The notes under the pieces were generated by a model that saw only the letters and a program-made list of their open reading frames with translations, ran no database searches and was not told the DNA's origin. A stretch of 64,000 nt of DNA, taken from NCBI GenBank assembly GCA_021769625.1, contig JAETSN010000029.1, positions 1-64,000 of the forward strand, in the 5' to 3' direction. A program made the position numbers and the translations under genes. Shown one piece after another: positions 49,368 through 57,938 of this stretch. Numbering within the stretch: the first letter of the stretch is position 1; every line of letters begins with the position of its first letter. Source of the stretch: [Clostridium] symbiosum (lineage in GTDB: Bacteria; Bacillota; Clostridia; Lachnospirales; Lachnospiraceae).

Positions 49368-50495
49368 TTAAATCTTCTTTATGCCGTTTTTATAAACTGC
49401 CTTTATCTCCCTGTCCGGGCTGATGATCACCAGATCCGCTGCTTTTCCGCTTTCGATACTGCCGATCCTGTCTTCCATGCGTACTGCCTTCGCCTGATGG
49501 ATCGTCATGCAGGGCAGGATCTCCTCCATTGTCAGCCCGCACTGATCCATCCAAACGCCCATCTCCTTCAGCATATCCGTGGTGGAGCCGGCTATCGTAC
49601 CGTCTTTCAAAGTCGCCTTGCCCTCTTTCACATAGACAGGCAGGCCTCCCAGCACATATTCGCCGTCCTGAAGCCCTGCGGCACTCATGGAATCCGAAAT
49701 GACCATCAGGTGATCGCCCATCATCTGATACACCATCTTCATCACCGTGGGATGGATATGAATGCCGTCGCAGATCATCTCCACATTCGCCCCGGCTGCA
49801 AAGGCCGCCCCCGGTACGCCGGGATCCCTGTGCCCAAGGCCGTTCATGGCGTTAAACAGATGGGTCACTTCCGTCGCCCCCGCCCGGAAAGCCTCCATTG
49901 CTTTTTCGTAATCCGCCGTCGTGTGCGCCACGGAAATCACATAGTCCTTACTGTTTTTCTCAATGAAGCCTATCGCTCCCGGCCGTTCCGGCGCCACATC
50001 CACGATCAGGAAATGTCCCTTTGCCAGCCTGTTTAACTCGTCCATCTTCTCCTGGGAAGCGTCTATGATATACTGCGGATCATGGGCGCCCTTTTTCTCC
50101 ACGGAGAGGAACGGTCCCTCCATATTGATGCCGATCAGGTTGTGATCCTCCACGCTTTCCATATATTCTCCGATCGTCACCGCCGCTTTCTTATAGTCCT
50201 CATATCCCATCGTCATCGTCGTTCCGGCAACGGATGTGATGCCCCTGCTGAAATAGAACGCGCACATTTTATCGATCTCATCCCGATCAGCCGTGGAAAA
50301 GTCATATCCCATACAGCCATGTGTATGCAGGTCGATAAATCCCGGGATCAGAAAGTTTTCCCCCAGCTCCACCACTTCTTCCCCGGCTTTTTCGGAGAGT
50401 CCCGCGCCGATCTCTGTGATCTTTCCACCCTCTGTTCTGATATCCGTCTTTTCAAATTTCGTTCCGATAAATACCCTTCCGCCTCTGAATAACAT
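49368..50495 (-). CDS. nagA: N-acetylglucosamine-6-phosphate deacetylase
   Basis: A 375-residue amidohydrolase converting GlcNAc-6-P to GlcN-6-P and acetate. PGFIDLHTHGCMGYDFS, GINMEGPFLSVEKKGAHDP, THLFNAMNGLGHRDPG, ICDGIHIHP and VISDSMSAAGL hold the metal and substrate residues. ATG 50495 is favoured: GGAGGGG lies 8 bases upstream; the ATG at 50510 is inside that sequence. Divergent from nagB, which appears deleted internally, so the pathway may be broken at the deaminase step or served by another copy. Confidence 0.95.
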   Translation of the reverse strand: MLFRGGRVFIGTKFEKTDIRTEGGKITEIGAGLSEKAGEEVVELGENFLIPGFIDLHTHGCMGYDFSTADRDEIDKMCAFYFSRGITSVAGTTMTMGYEDYKKAAVTIGEYMESVEDHNLIGINMEGPFLSVEKKGAHDPQYIIDASQEKMDELNRLAKGHFLIVDVAPERPGAIGFIEKNSKDYVISVAHTTADYEKAMEAFRAGATEVTHLFNAMNGLGHRDPGVPGAAFAAGANVEMICDGIHIHPTVMKMVYQMMGDHLMVISDSMSAAGLQDGEYVLGGLPVYVKEGKATLKDGTIAGSTTDMLKEMGVWMDQCGLTMEEILPCMTIHQAKAVRMEDRIGSIESGKAADLVIISPDREIKAVYKNGIKKI

Positions 50496-50813
50496 ATCTT
50501 GCCCCTCCATTTTGTTTCCCGCCGATTTCCTCAGGCGGCGTTTTTTAACGCCATAAAAATCCTTTCACACTTCCTGTCATGCCGCCATCGGCGGCACAAA
50601 CAATCCGTGAAGAACGCTGCTCTTGCGTTCTTCCGTGTGAAGTTTTAGAATTTCTTAGTCTGCGTACTTTGCGGGCTTAGAAATTCTCTTCACACCAGTA
50701 TACCCCAATTTCACAAATATTACCATATCAACTTGCTTTTCCTTCCAATATTTGGTACTTTTAAATAAGAGCAATATTCACACACTAACTTTAAAACTAA
50801 GGGAGGTTTTGAA
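50496..50813. other. Divergent nagA-nagB region with two hairpin repeats
   Basis: About 320 bases: family F hairpin (50573-50600), family D copy 2 (50602-50702), then an AT-rich stretch that must hold the nagB promoter. No gene supported. Confidence 0.6.
50602..50702. repeat. Family D hairpin repeat, copy 2
   Basis: GAAGAACGC/GCGTTCTTC, then GTGTGAAG/TTCACAC enclosing GAATTTCTTAG/CTTAGAAATTC. The order matches 33648-33742, although the bases vary with pairing kept. Confidence 0.7.
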
Positions 50814-51371
50814 ATGAGGATTTACAGAGCAAAAGACTATGACGACATGAGCCGTAAGGCGGCGAATATCATTTCCGCTCAGGTTATCATGAAACCGGAC
50901 TGTGTGCTGGGACTGGCGACAGGTTCCACTCCCATCGGCACCTACAAACAGCTCATCGAATGGTACAACAAAGGGGATCTGGACTTTTCCGAAGTGACCA
51001 CCGTCAATCTGGATGAATACAAGGGACTCCCGAAGGATAACGACCAGAGCTACTACTATTTCATGCAGGAAAACCTTTTTAAACATGTCAATATACCAAA
51101 AGGCCATTCTTTCCTGCCGGACGGCACGGAACCCGACAGTGAAAAAGCCTGCAGCAGCTACAATGCCATCATCCGTCAGGTAGGCGGCATCGATCTGCAG
51201 CTTCTGGGTCTTGGGCAGAACGGCCATATCGGTTTCAACAAAGAAAAGGCACAGGCTCTGCGGGATGCCATCTGCGGCCCGGTAACGCCCGCCCTTCCTG
51301 CTTCTATTTTACAGTATCATAAAAATGTCTATGTCGTGGCAGATGAGGATGCGCTCAGTTTGCTTGATTGA
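50814..51371 (+). pseudogene. nagB: Glucosamine-6-phosphate deaminase with internal deletion
   Basis: 185 residues against about 240-265 for the family. The first 143 residues are normal (LGLATGSTPIGTYKQLIEWY, VTTVNLDEYKGL, LLGLGQNGHIGFN) and the last 40 match the C-terminal part (CGPVTPALPASILQYHKNVYVVADEDA). About 55-70 residues between, including the catalytic Glu after GHIGFN and the following helices, are gone in frame (junction near 51238-51242). The enzyme step from GlcN-6-P to Fru-6-P would be lost. A strong GGGAGG precedes the ATG. It could be expressed as an inactive protein. Deletion could be real or an assembly artefact. Confidence 0.82.
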
Positions 51372-51405
51372 TGATGACGGACGCCGGGAAAGAAATAAAA
51401 TTTTA
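51372..51405. repeat. Truncated family C element after nagB
   Basis: GATGACGGACGCC and one 20-base arm GGGAAAGAAATAAAATTTTA only; no second arm downstream. Same left flank as other copies. Confidence 0.6.
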
Positions 51406-51416
51406 CTGACAACTAT

Positions 51417-51446
51417 AACCCGCTGCCTTGGGGCGGCGGGTTTCTC
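51417..51446 (+). terminator. Terminator after nagB
   Basis: AACCCGCTGCC and GGCGGCGGGTTT form a stem with one mismatch, and TTTCTC follows (51417-51446). Confidence 0.65.
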
Positions 51447-51515
51447 AACGTAAAAGAATATGTAAAATATTTTCTTGCTAATTATATTACAAAAATGAAA
51501 GGAATGAGAGATAAG

Positions 51516-52754
51516 ATGACAAAAACGATTGAAAATTTTTTACAGTATGTCAGGATAGATACCCAGTCCTGCGAGACATCGGGGACGACGCCGAGTACCG
51601 CGAAGCAGCACGATCTGGCAAAGCTTCTGGTTTCCCAGCTCGAAGGGATGGGAGCCGCGGAGATCACTTACGATGAAGGCCACTGCTATGTGTATGCTTC
51701 CGTTCCTGCTTCAGCAGGTTATGAAAAAAGTCCTGTTCTCGGCTTTATCGCCCATATGGATACCGCCCCTGCCGTCACCGGCACAGATGTAAAACCCCGC
51801 ATCGTGGAAAACTACGACGGCAAAGATATCCTGCTGAATGAAGCACAGTCCATTTATCTTTCCGTCTCCGATTTTCCGGAACTGAAGGCGTTGAAGGGAA
51901 AGGACCTGATCGTCACGGACGGCACCACTCTTTTGGGAGCGGATGATAAAGCCGGTGTTGCGGAGATCATGGCTATGGCGGAGCATCTGCTCTCCCACCC
52001 CGAACTCCCTCACGGCAAGATCCGGATCGGCTTTACGCCTGACGAGGAGATCGGGGAAGGCGCAAATCATTTTGATGTGGCGCTCTTCGGCGCGGATTTT
52101 GCCTACACCGTGGACGGCGGAGAGCTTGGGGAACTGGAGGACGAAACTTTCAACGCGGCAGGCGCAAAGCTCACCGTCCATGGACGCAACGTCCATCCCG
52201 GCTCCGCCAAAGGCAAAATGGTAAACTCCATCCTGATCGCCCAGGAATTCCAGAACCTTTTGCCCGTTTTCCAGAATCCCATGTATACCGATAACAGGGA
52301 AGGATTCTTTCATATAGACGGCATCAGCGGAAATGTGGAAGAAACTACGGCGGAATATATCATTCGTGACCATGACAGGACATTATTTGAGCAGAAAAAA
52401 GAACTGTTTATGAGATGTGCAGATTTCCTGAATGAAAAATACGGCCAGGGCACCGTAACAGTGGAGATGGCGGATTCCTATTATAATATGAAGGAAGCTC
52501 TTGCGCCCCATGCACATCTGATGGAAAACGCCTGCAGCGTTCTGCGCGAACTGGGCATCGAGCCGAAGATCACACCCGTCAGGGGCGGCACCGACGGTTC
52601 CAGGCTCTCCTATATGGGACTGCCCTGTCCGAACCTCTGCACCGGCGGTGCAAACTACCACAGCCGCTTTGAATACGCCTGCATCCAGTCCATGGAGACA
52701 GTGACAGATCTGCTGATCAGGCTGGCGGTCCGCTATGGAAACAGAAAACCGTAA
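51516..52754 (+). CDS. pepT: Peptidase T (tripeptide aminopeptidase)
   Basis: A 412-residue M20B zinc dipeptidase that removes the N-terminal residue of tripeptides. Zinc motifs GFIAHMDTAP, TDGTTLLGADDKAGVAEI and TPDEEIGEG are clear, plus the dimerisation insertion and late GGTDGSRLSYMGLPCPNLCTGG. The ATG at 51516 follows GGAATGAGAG; ATGs at 51495 and 51504 are upstream without a better site. Cytosolic. After nagB but separately terminated. Confidence 0.95.
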   Translation: MTKTIENFLQYVRIDTQSCETSGTTPSTAKQHDLAKLLVSQLEGMGAAEITYDEGHCYVYASVPASAGYEKSPVLGFIAHMDTAPAVTGTDVKPRIVENYDGKDILLNEAQSIYLSVSDFPELKALKGKDLIVTDGTTLLGADDKAGVAEIMAMAEHLLSHPELPHGKIRIGFTPDEEIGEGANHFDVALFGADFAYTVDGGELGELEDETFNAAGAKLTVHGRNVHPGSAKGKMVNSILIAQEFQNLLPVFQNPMYTDNREGFFHIDGISGNVEETTAEYIIRDHDRTLFEQKKELFMRCADFLNEKYGQGTVTVEMADSYYNMKEALAPHAHLMENACSVLRELGIEPKITPVRGGTDGSRLSYMGLPCPNLCTGGANYHSRFEYACIQSMETVTDLLIRLAVRYGNRKP

Positions 52755-53056
52755 ACCGAACGGAATACAATGATATACAAAAATCACATTCTGTACACCA
52801 TTATGAGTAATCATCATTTGTTTTACACCTTAACCAACCAGCCATGAGAAAAATCAAATTCTCAAGGAGCCCCTGCAGCAACGTCGGCACAATTGGCAAA
52901 TGTGAAATTTAAAAAGCAAAATTTCACATGATCTCTCACGAGCCTAGTACCGCTACGTTGCAGCCAGCTCTGTTTCTCAAGAGCTTGAGCGCGAGCGTGG
53001 CGACGGAGAATTTGATTTTTCTCATGGCGTCCGGCTAAAGTTTCTTTTTTCCATCC
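52755..53056. other. pepT 3-prime spacer filled by a family C element
   Basis: Nearly all of the 300 bases are the large hairpin repeat at 52832-53040. No gene. Confidence 0.7.
52832..53040. repeat. Hairpin repeat of family C (copy 4), long loop
   Basis: Arms ATGAGAAAAATCAAATTCTC (52844-52863) and its exact complement (53006-53025). The loop starts AAGGAGCCCCTG and ends GCGAGCGTGGCGACG, and contains a nested TGTGAAATT/AAATTTCACA hairpin. Flanks AACCAGCC and GGCGTCCGGC. Confidence 0.88.
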
Positions 53057-53434
53057 TCACTGCCTGTCCGTCCCTGTCTGCCCCTGCATCATCCGCACAA
53101 AAGGCTCCGGATCCTTCCGCATCTGCAGCAGGCTGTTGAACGCCATCAGCAGCATCTTATCCTTGTTAAACCGCATATCCGCCACATCCTGATCCATGGC
53201 CGCCCTAAAATGATCGATCTGAAATATCATCAGATCCACCAGCCCGTAGCCTTCGATCTTCACCTTACAGAGAAAATCCTGATGCTCCAGATAATAGACA
53301 AACTCCTCATAAATTGCCGGATCATTTGTCAGCCTCTCCCAGAAATCCTTCAAAAACGCTTCATCCGCCCCCGCATATTTACAGAGCGCCTCCGCCCATG
53401 CGTATGCTTTTTCCTTATCTTTATCTACACTCAT
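53057..53434 (-). CDS. Hypothetical helical protein, 125 residues
   Basis: Not recognised. The protein is helical, acidic and rich in Met and Phe (YAWAEALCKYAGADEAFLKDFWERLTNDPAIYEEFVYYLEHQDFLCKVKIEGYGLVDLMIFQ). Strong AAGGAGG before the ATG. Isolated on the minus strand between a repeat and exoA. No membrane segments. Confidence 0.75.
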   Translation of the reverse strand: MSVDKDKEKAYAWAEALCKYAGADEAFLKDFWERLTNDPAIYEEFVYYLEHQDFLCKVKIEGYGLVDLMIFQIDHFRAAMDQDVADMRFNKDKMLLMAFNSLLQMRKDPEPFVRMMQGQTGTDRQ

Positions 53435-53614
53435 GTTTTCTCACCTCCTTATTTCAATACTCTTTTTCTCATCCTTCACATCCAGCCCTCCATATTATGG
53501 GCTGCCCGACAAATCGGGAACCACATCAGTTAATGCCATTAATCAAAAAGCTCGCATTTCCTCCCGCTATGTGATAAGATACACCTATACTCCAAAGAAA
53601 GGCATGGTACTATC

Positions 53615-54373
53615 ATGAAAAAAATTATCTCCTGGAACGTCAACGGCCTCCGCGCCTGTATCGGAAAGGGTTTCACCGATTTTGTCATAAAAGAAGATGC
53701 CGACATCTTCTGCATACAGGAATCGAAACTGCAGGAAGGCCAGATCATCCTCGATCTCCCCGGCTATCACCAATACTGGAATTACGCGGAAAAAAAGGGC
53801 TACTCCGGCACTGCCATCTTTACCAAAGAGGAACCCTTATCCGTCTCCTACGGCATCGGTATCGAAAAACATGATCACGAGGGCCGCGTCATCACACTGG
53901 AATTTGAAGCCTTTTATATGGTCACCGTCTATACCCCGAATTCTCAGGATGAATTGAAGCGCCTCTCCTACCGCATGGAATGGGAGGATGATTTTCTCGC
54001 ATACCTGAAAAAACTAGAAGAAACAAAACCTGTCATTTTCTGCGGCGACCTGAATGTTGCCCATCAGGAGATCGACCTGAAAAACCCGAAAACCAACCGC
54101 AGAAACGCCGGCTTTACGGACGAAGAGAGGGCAAAGTTCTCTTCCCTTATCAAAGCGGGCTTTATCGATACATTCCGCTTCTTTTACCCCGAACTGGAGG
54201 GCGCCTATTCCTGGTGGTCCTACCGTTTCCATGCCCGGGAGAAGAACGCAGGGTGGCGTATCGACTACTTTCTGGTGTCCGAAGCGCTTCGGGACAAGAT
54301 AAAGGACGCTCTGATCTACAAAGACGTCACCGGCTCCGACCACTGTCCGGTTGGACTGCTTGCGGATATCTGA
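53615..54373 (+). CDS. exoA: Exodeoxyribonuclease III / AP endonuclease
   Basis: A 252-residue EEP-fold nuclease for base-excision repair. Catalytic motifs: [39 protein letters not shown], and SGDHCPVG-like [10 protein letters not shown]. The ATG is 15 bases after AAAGG, a weak site. Convergent with a MATE gene, leaving three bases between them. Confidence 0.95.
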   Translation: MKKIISWNVNGLRACIGKGFTDFVIKEDADIFCIQESKLQEGQIILDLPGYHQYWNYAEKKGYSGTAIFTKEEPLSVSYGIGIEKHDHEGRVITLEFEAFYMVTVYTPNSQDELKRLSYRMEWEDDFLAYLKKLEETKPVIFCGDLNVAHQEIDLKNPKTNRRNAGFTDEERAKFSSLIKAGFIDTFRFFYPELEGAYSWWSYRFHAREKNAGWRIDYFLVSEALRDKIKDALIYKDVTGSDHCPVGLLADI

Positions 54374-54376
54374 ATT

Positions 54377-55771
54377 TTATCGTGTCCCCTCTTTTTTCAT
54401 AAAGTAAATATAGTACAAAATAAAAGCTGCCGCCGCTGCAACCCATGTGATCGGATAACTCATCATCACGGTCTCCATCGTATTGCTGACAGGCAGCGCC
54501 ACTACGATCCAGAGAACCCTCAGCCCGCATACCAGCAGGATGCTGATGATCGTCGGCACCACTACGCACTCCAGCCCCCGCAGTGTCCCCGAAAGAATCT
54601 CCACCACAACATAGATCATATAAAATCTGGTCAGGAAGTGGAGTTGGGATACCCCCAGCGAGATCACACCGGCGTCCTCCACAAAGATACCGAAAAAGAA
54701 CTCGGCAAAGGTGTAGAAGAAAATGCTGATCATTCCCGCCATCAGCAGCGTCATCCCCATGCATTCCCACATGGATTTCTTTACCCGATCCATCTTTCCC
54801 GCGCCCAGATTCTGCCCGACAAAAGTAGTTACCGCGATCCCCATGGCGGACACGGTCATCCAATAAAGCCCATCCAGCTTGGTGTAGGCAGACCACGCCG
54901 CAATATTGTCCGTCCCGAAGCTGTTTACCTTCGCCTGTATCACCCCGTTGGAAAGTCCGTAGGTCACAGACTGCAGTCCTGCCGGGATTCCGATCCATAA
55001 CACCCGCTTCATGATCCCCCCGGAGCAATGGAGAAGTTTCTTCGGCGCCAGCCCGTAGCACGCCTTCTCCCTGCAGAGCACCACAAACACCATGACTGCA
55101 CTCAGAATCTGGGAGAGTACTGTCGCAATGGCAGCCCCCTCTGCGCCCATCTGAAACCCCGCCACAAAAAGAAAATCCAGCGGAATATTGGCCAGACAGC
55201 TTACGATCAGAAAATACAGCGGTCTTCTGGAATCTCCCACTGCCCGCAAAATACCCGCTCCCATAATATAAAACAGATTGGCAGGCGTTGCCGCAAAATA
55301 GATCCGCATATAGCCTAAAGACTGTCCGAAAATATTTTCCGGCGTCTGTAAAAGCCGCAGCATCAGCGGCGCAAACGCGATCCCGATCACACCGAACAAC
55401 ACGCCGGCACAGAGGGAAAGCATCAGCGAGGTATGCACCGTCTTCGATACCTCTTTCTCCTGTTTTCCGCCGTAGAAATTGGCAGCCACCACCGTTGCCC
55501 CGGAGGCAATGCCGGTAAAAAAGCCCACAAAAATACTGATGATCGAGAAGGTCGAGCCTCCCACTGCGGAGAGCGCTTCCTTTCCCGCAAATCTCCCTAC
55601 GATCACCGCATCCGCCGTATTATATAATTGTTGAAATAAAGACCCCAACAGGATCGGAAAGAAAAACAACAAAATCTGTTTCCAGATAACCCCTTCCGTG
55701 ATCCCTGGCCTGCGGGAGATTGGCTCTTTGCCCGCATCCGCGCCCGATTCCCGTTCATTCTTTTTCAGCAT
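54377..55771 (-). CDS. MATE-family efflux protein, first
   Basis: A 464-residue multidrug/toxin extrusion protein with twelve spans. Starts with an acidic, basic tail (KNERESGADAGKEPISRRPGITEG) and ILLFFFPILLGSLFQQLYNTADAVIVGRF, a MATE signature; cation-coupled export of organic cations is typical. It lies 21 bases after a second MATE gene on the same strand. Substrate unknown. Confidence 0.93.
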   Translation of the reverse strand: MLKKNERESGADAGKEPISRRPGITEGVIWKQILLFFFPILLGSLFQQLYNTADAVIVGRFAGKEALSAVGGSTFSIISIFVGFFTGIASGATVVAANFYGGKQEKEVSKTVHTSLMLSLCAGVLFGVIGIAFAPLMLRLLQTPENIFGQSLGYMRIYFAATPANLFYIMGAGILRAVGDSRRPLYFLIVSCLANIPLDFLFVAGFQMGAEGAAIATVLSQILSAVMVFVVLCREKACYGLAPKKLLHCSGGIMKRVLWIGIPAGLQSVTYGLSNGVIQAKVNSFGTDNIAAWSAYTKLDGLYWMTVSAMGIAVTTFVGQNLGAGKMDRVKKSMWECMGMTLLMAGMISIFFYTFAEFFFGIFVEDAGVISLGVSQLHFLTRFYMIYVVVEILSGTLRGLECVVVPTIISILLVCGLRVLWIVVALPVSNTMETVMMSYPITWVAAAAAFILYYIYFMKKEGTR

Positions 55772-55792
55772 ATTTTCTCCGTCCGTTCATTT

Positions 55793-57166
55793 CTAAATCA
55801 CTTTAAAATCCAGCCACTTTTTACTGCAGAATCTCCAGACATAGAAGGAAACCCGGCAGATCCAGTCAAGAACCATGGCGATCCATACCCCGATCGCCCC
55901 CATTCCGAAATAGATTCCAAGCACCACACTGAAACCGATGCGGAAGATAAACATGGATGCCACCGAAATGACCATGGTAAATCTCACATCCCCGGATGCC
56001 CGCAGCGCATTCGGCATCGTGAAGGAAGTCGGCCAGAGCAGTATCGCACAGCCGTTATGGATGCAGACCAGAATAAACGCATAGCGCCATGCCTCCGATG
56101 AAAGGCTGTAAATATTCAGAAGGAACGGCAGCGATAATAAAATAACGCTGTTCACAGCCGCCGTTATCATATATGTAAATTTCCACAGTTTTTTTGTATA
56201 CCAGACAGCCTGCTCTTTTTCTCCGGCTCCCATGCACTGTCCCACCACCGTGATCATCGCGAGGTTCATCGCCTGTCCCGCGATACAGCCCATCGAATCC
56301 AGATTATTCGCCACCGCGTTTGCCGCGATCTGTGCCGTTCCGAATCGTGAGATGATGCTGACCACCAGCACACGCCCCAACTGGAACAGTCCATTCTCCA
56401 CGCCGTTCGGAATGGCAATATGCAGGATCCTTCGCACCATCCCCCTCTCCCATGCTATCAGATTCCGATAAATGACATATACGTCATTTTTCTGATTTTT
56501 TATCAGCACCATCATCACCGCCGCTCCCAATATACGCGCCGCCAGAGTGGAAAGCGCCGCTCCCGCCGTTCCCATCTGAAATCCGAAGATCAAAATGGCA
56601 TTCCCGATGGCATTAAAAATATTCATGCCCACCGAAACCTGCATGGAAATTTTCGAGTTTCCCATGGAACGATAGGTGGCGGCACAGGCATTGAATACTG
56701 CCAGAAAGGGAAAAGAAAATGCCGATATCAAAAAATACACCATGGCATTTCGCATGACATCCGCTTCCACTGTGCCAAAAAGCAGCCGAAGGAGCGGCGC
56801 ACGGAACAGGAGGCTTAACAGCATGATCCCGGTGGAGATCACTGCCGATACCGTGATCAATTGTTCCGCCGCCCGGCAGGCGAGCTTTTTATTTCCATGC
56901 CCGAGATACTGGGACACCACCACTGCCCCGCCGGTACCCACCGCCGCAAATATATTGATCAGCAGCACATTGATCATATCCACTAAAGATACGCCTGAGA
57001 TCGCGGCTTCCCCTGCATAGGAGATCATCATGGTATCCACCATACCTACCGTGATAGCCAGTACCTGTTCCACGATCAGCGGCAGGATCAGCTTCTGGAG
57101 CTGCTTCTTTGAAAACATTGTACCGATATCTGCTTTATCCTTTGGTTTTTGCTTCGCCAAGATCAT
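55793..57166 (-). CDS. MATE-family efflux protein, second
   Basis: A 457-residue twelve-span MATE protein. LILPLIVEQVLAITVGMVDTMMISYAGEAAISGV is the family start. It shares an operon with the neighbouring MATE gene; the two differ strongly, so they are paralogs or partners rather than duplicates. ATG at 57166 after GAGG. Substrate unknown. Confidence 0.93.
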   Translation of the reverse strand: MILAKQKPKDKADIGTMFSKKQLQKLILPLIVEQVLAITVGMVDTMMISYAGEAAISGVSLVDMINVLLINIFAAVGTGGAVVVSQYLGHGNKKLACRAAEQLITVSAVISTGIMLLSLLFRAPLLRLLFGTVEADVMRNAMVYFLISAFSFPFLAVFNACAATYRSMGNSKISMQVSVGMNIFNAIGNAILIFGFQMGTAGAALSTLAARILGAAVMMVLIKNQKNDVYVIYRNLIAWERGMVRRILHIAIPNGVENGLFQLGRVLVVSIISRFGTAQIAANAVANNLDSMGCIAGQAMNLAMITVVGQCMGAGEKEQAVWYTKKLWKFTYMITAAVNSVILLSLPFLLNIYSLSSEAWRYAFILVCIHNGCAILLWPTSFTMPNALRASGDVRFTMVISVASMFIFRIGFSVVLGIYFGMGAIGVWIAMVLDWICRVSFYVWRFCSKKWLDFKVI

Positions 57167-57258
57167 CTGTTTTTCCTCTTTCCATACCTCGCCCGTCGAA
57201 CCGTTTTTCCGCTTTTACGGATGGTATTTTCTTATATCTTTCCGCATCCGGTATTCCG

Positions 57259-57441
57259 TTACATCTGGTGCCTTACTACTTCGTACTCATTGTCCGACCG
57301 ATAATAGGGGCATTCCAGCCTCGTCTGAGATAAAAACCTTGCCATTTCATCCTCATCCATGCTGACGTCGCACTCATAACAGTCATAGTCTTCATCATAA
57401 AGATAGTTGCTGCAGGTATCGCAGCTCGTTCCCTGTGCCAT
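57259..57441 (-). CDS. Small cysteine-rich protein (DUF6472-like)
   Basis: A 60-residue acidic protein with paired cysteines (SCDTCSNYLYDEDYDCYECD, ... ECPYY), typical of the DUF6472 family in Lachnospiraceae; zinc or iron binding is plausible. Function unknown. The ribosome site is weak. Lies 117 bases upstream of... the following MATE gene on the same strand. Confidence 0.75.
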   Translation of the reverse strand: MAQGTSCDTCSNYLYDEDYDCYECDVSMDEDEMARFLSQTRLECPYYRSDNEYEVVRHQM

Positions 57442-57491
57442 ATCAAAAAACCGCGCCTTTCTCCCGATATAAATTGATACACCTCAATATT

Positions 57492-57516
57492 GCCGGCAGG
57501 AACACTGCCGGCAACA
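57492..57516. terminator. Hairpin after the HPr-like gene
   Basis: TTGCCGGCAG and CTGCCGGCAA form a perfect 10-bp stem with a five-base loop. It lies just downstream of the HPr-like gene on the minus strand. No clear U-run, so termination is only probable. Confidence 0.5.
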
Positions 57517-57577
57517 TTGATACTCGCTATTCTTACTGTCATTGATTCCGTTTCCGAAAAACGGATGATGTCTATTC

Positions 57578-57814
57578 TTACTCTACCATGAAGTCTTTAA
57601 TTGCATCCAAAATCGCAGCCTCTTCATCCTCTGTGCTGGAAAAATGCAGTTCCAGCGGAGAACTTAAATCAAGACTCATAATACCCAGCATGGATTTCGC
57701 ATCAATATAGTACCTGCCCTGCTCCAGATCAAAATCACAGTCAAATTTGCAAACCGTCCTGTTGAATACCTTAATCTTGTCGATACTGTCTAACTGTACT
57801 TTTACAGTTTTCAT
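57578..57814 (-). CDS. HPr-like protein without the phosphorylated histidine
   Basis: A 78-residue protein matching HPr along its length: beta start VKVQLDSIDKIKVFN, the regulatory serine helix DAKSMLGIMSLDLS (Ser46-equivalent), LELHF and the last helix EEAAILDAIKDF. The usual HARPA segment with His15 is absent; the region reads RTVCKFDCDFDLEQG. It therefore cannot act as a normal PTS phosphocarrier and may be a regulatory or Crh-like decoy. Strong GGAGG and a promoter upstream. Role inferred only. Confidence 0.85.
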   Translation of the reverse strand: MKTVKVQLDSIDKIKVFNRTVCKFDCDFDLEQGRYYIDAKSMLGIMSLDLSSPLELHFSSTEDEEAAILDAIKDFMVE

Positions 57815-57862
57815 ACCTCTACCTCCAACTATACTTTATTCGGTGTCCTACCGACTAAATCT

Positions 57863-57891
57863 ATTATAAGTTTTTATTCCGGTTTATGCAA
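57863..57891 (-). promoter_or_regulatory. Promoter of the HPr-like gene
   Basis: Minus strand TTGCAT (57891-57886), exactly 17 bases, perfect TATAAT (57868-57863). Confidence 0.75.
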
Positions 57892-57938
57892 GACTTTTAC
57901 AAAATTAAGGCAAAAAATTTGTCACATTTTAGTAATAT

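Noticed and set aside
19841-53040. Family C hairpins as ordinary terminators
   Set aside because: No U-run follows the arms, arms are 20 bp with long conserved loops, and copies lie in both orientations to neighbouring genes.
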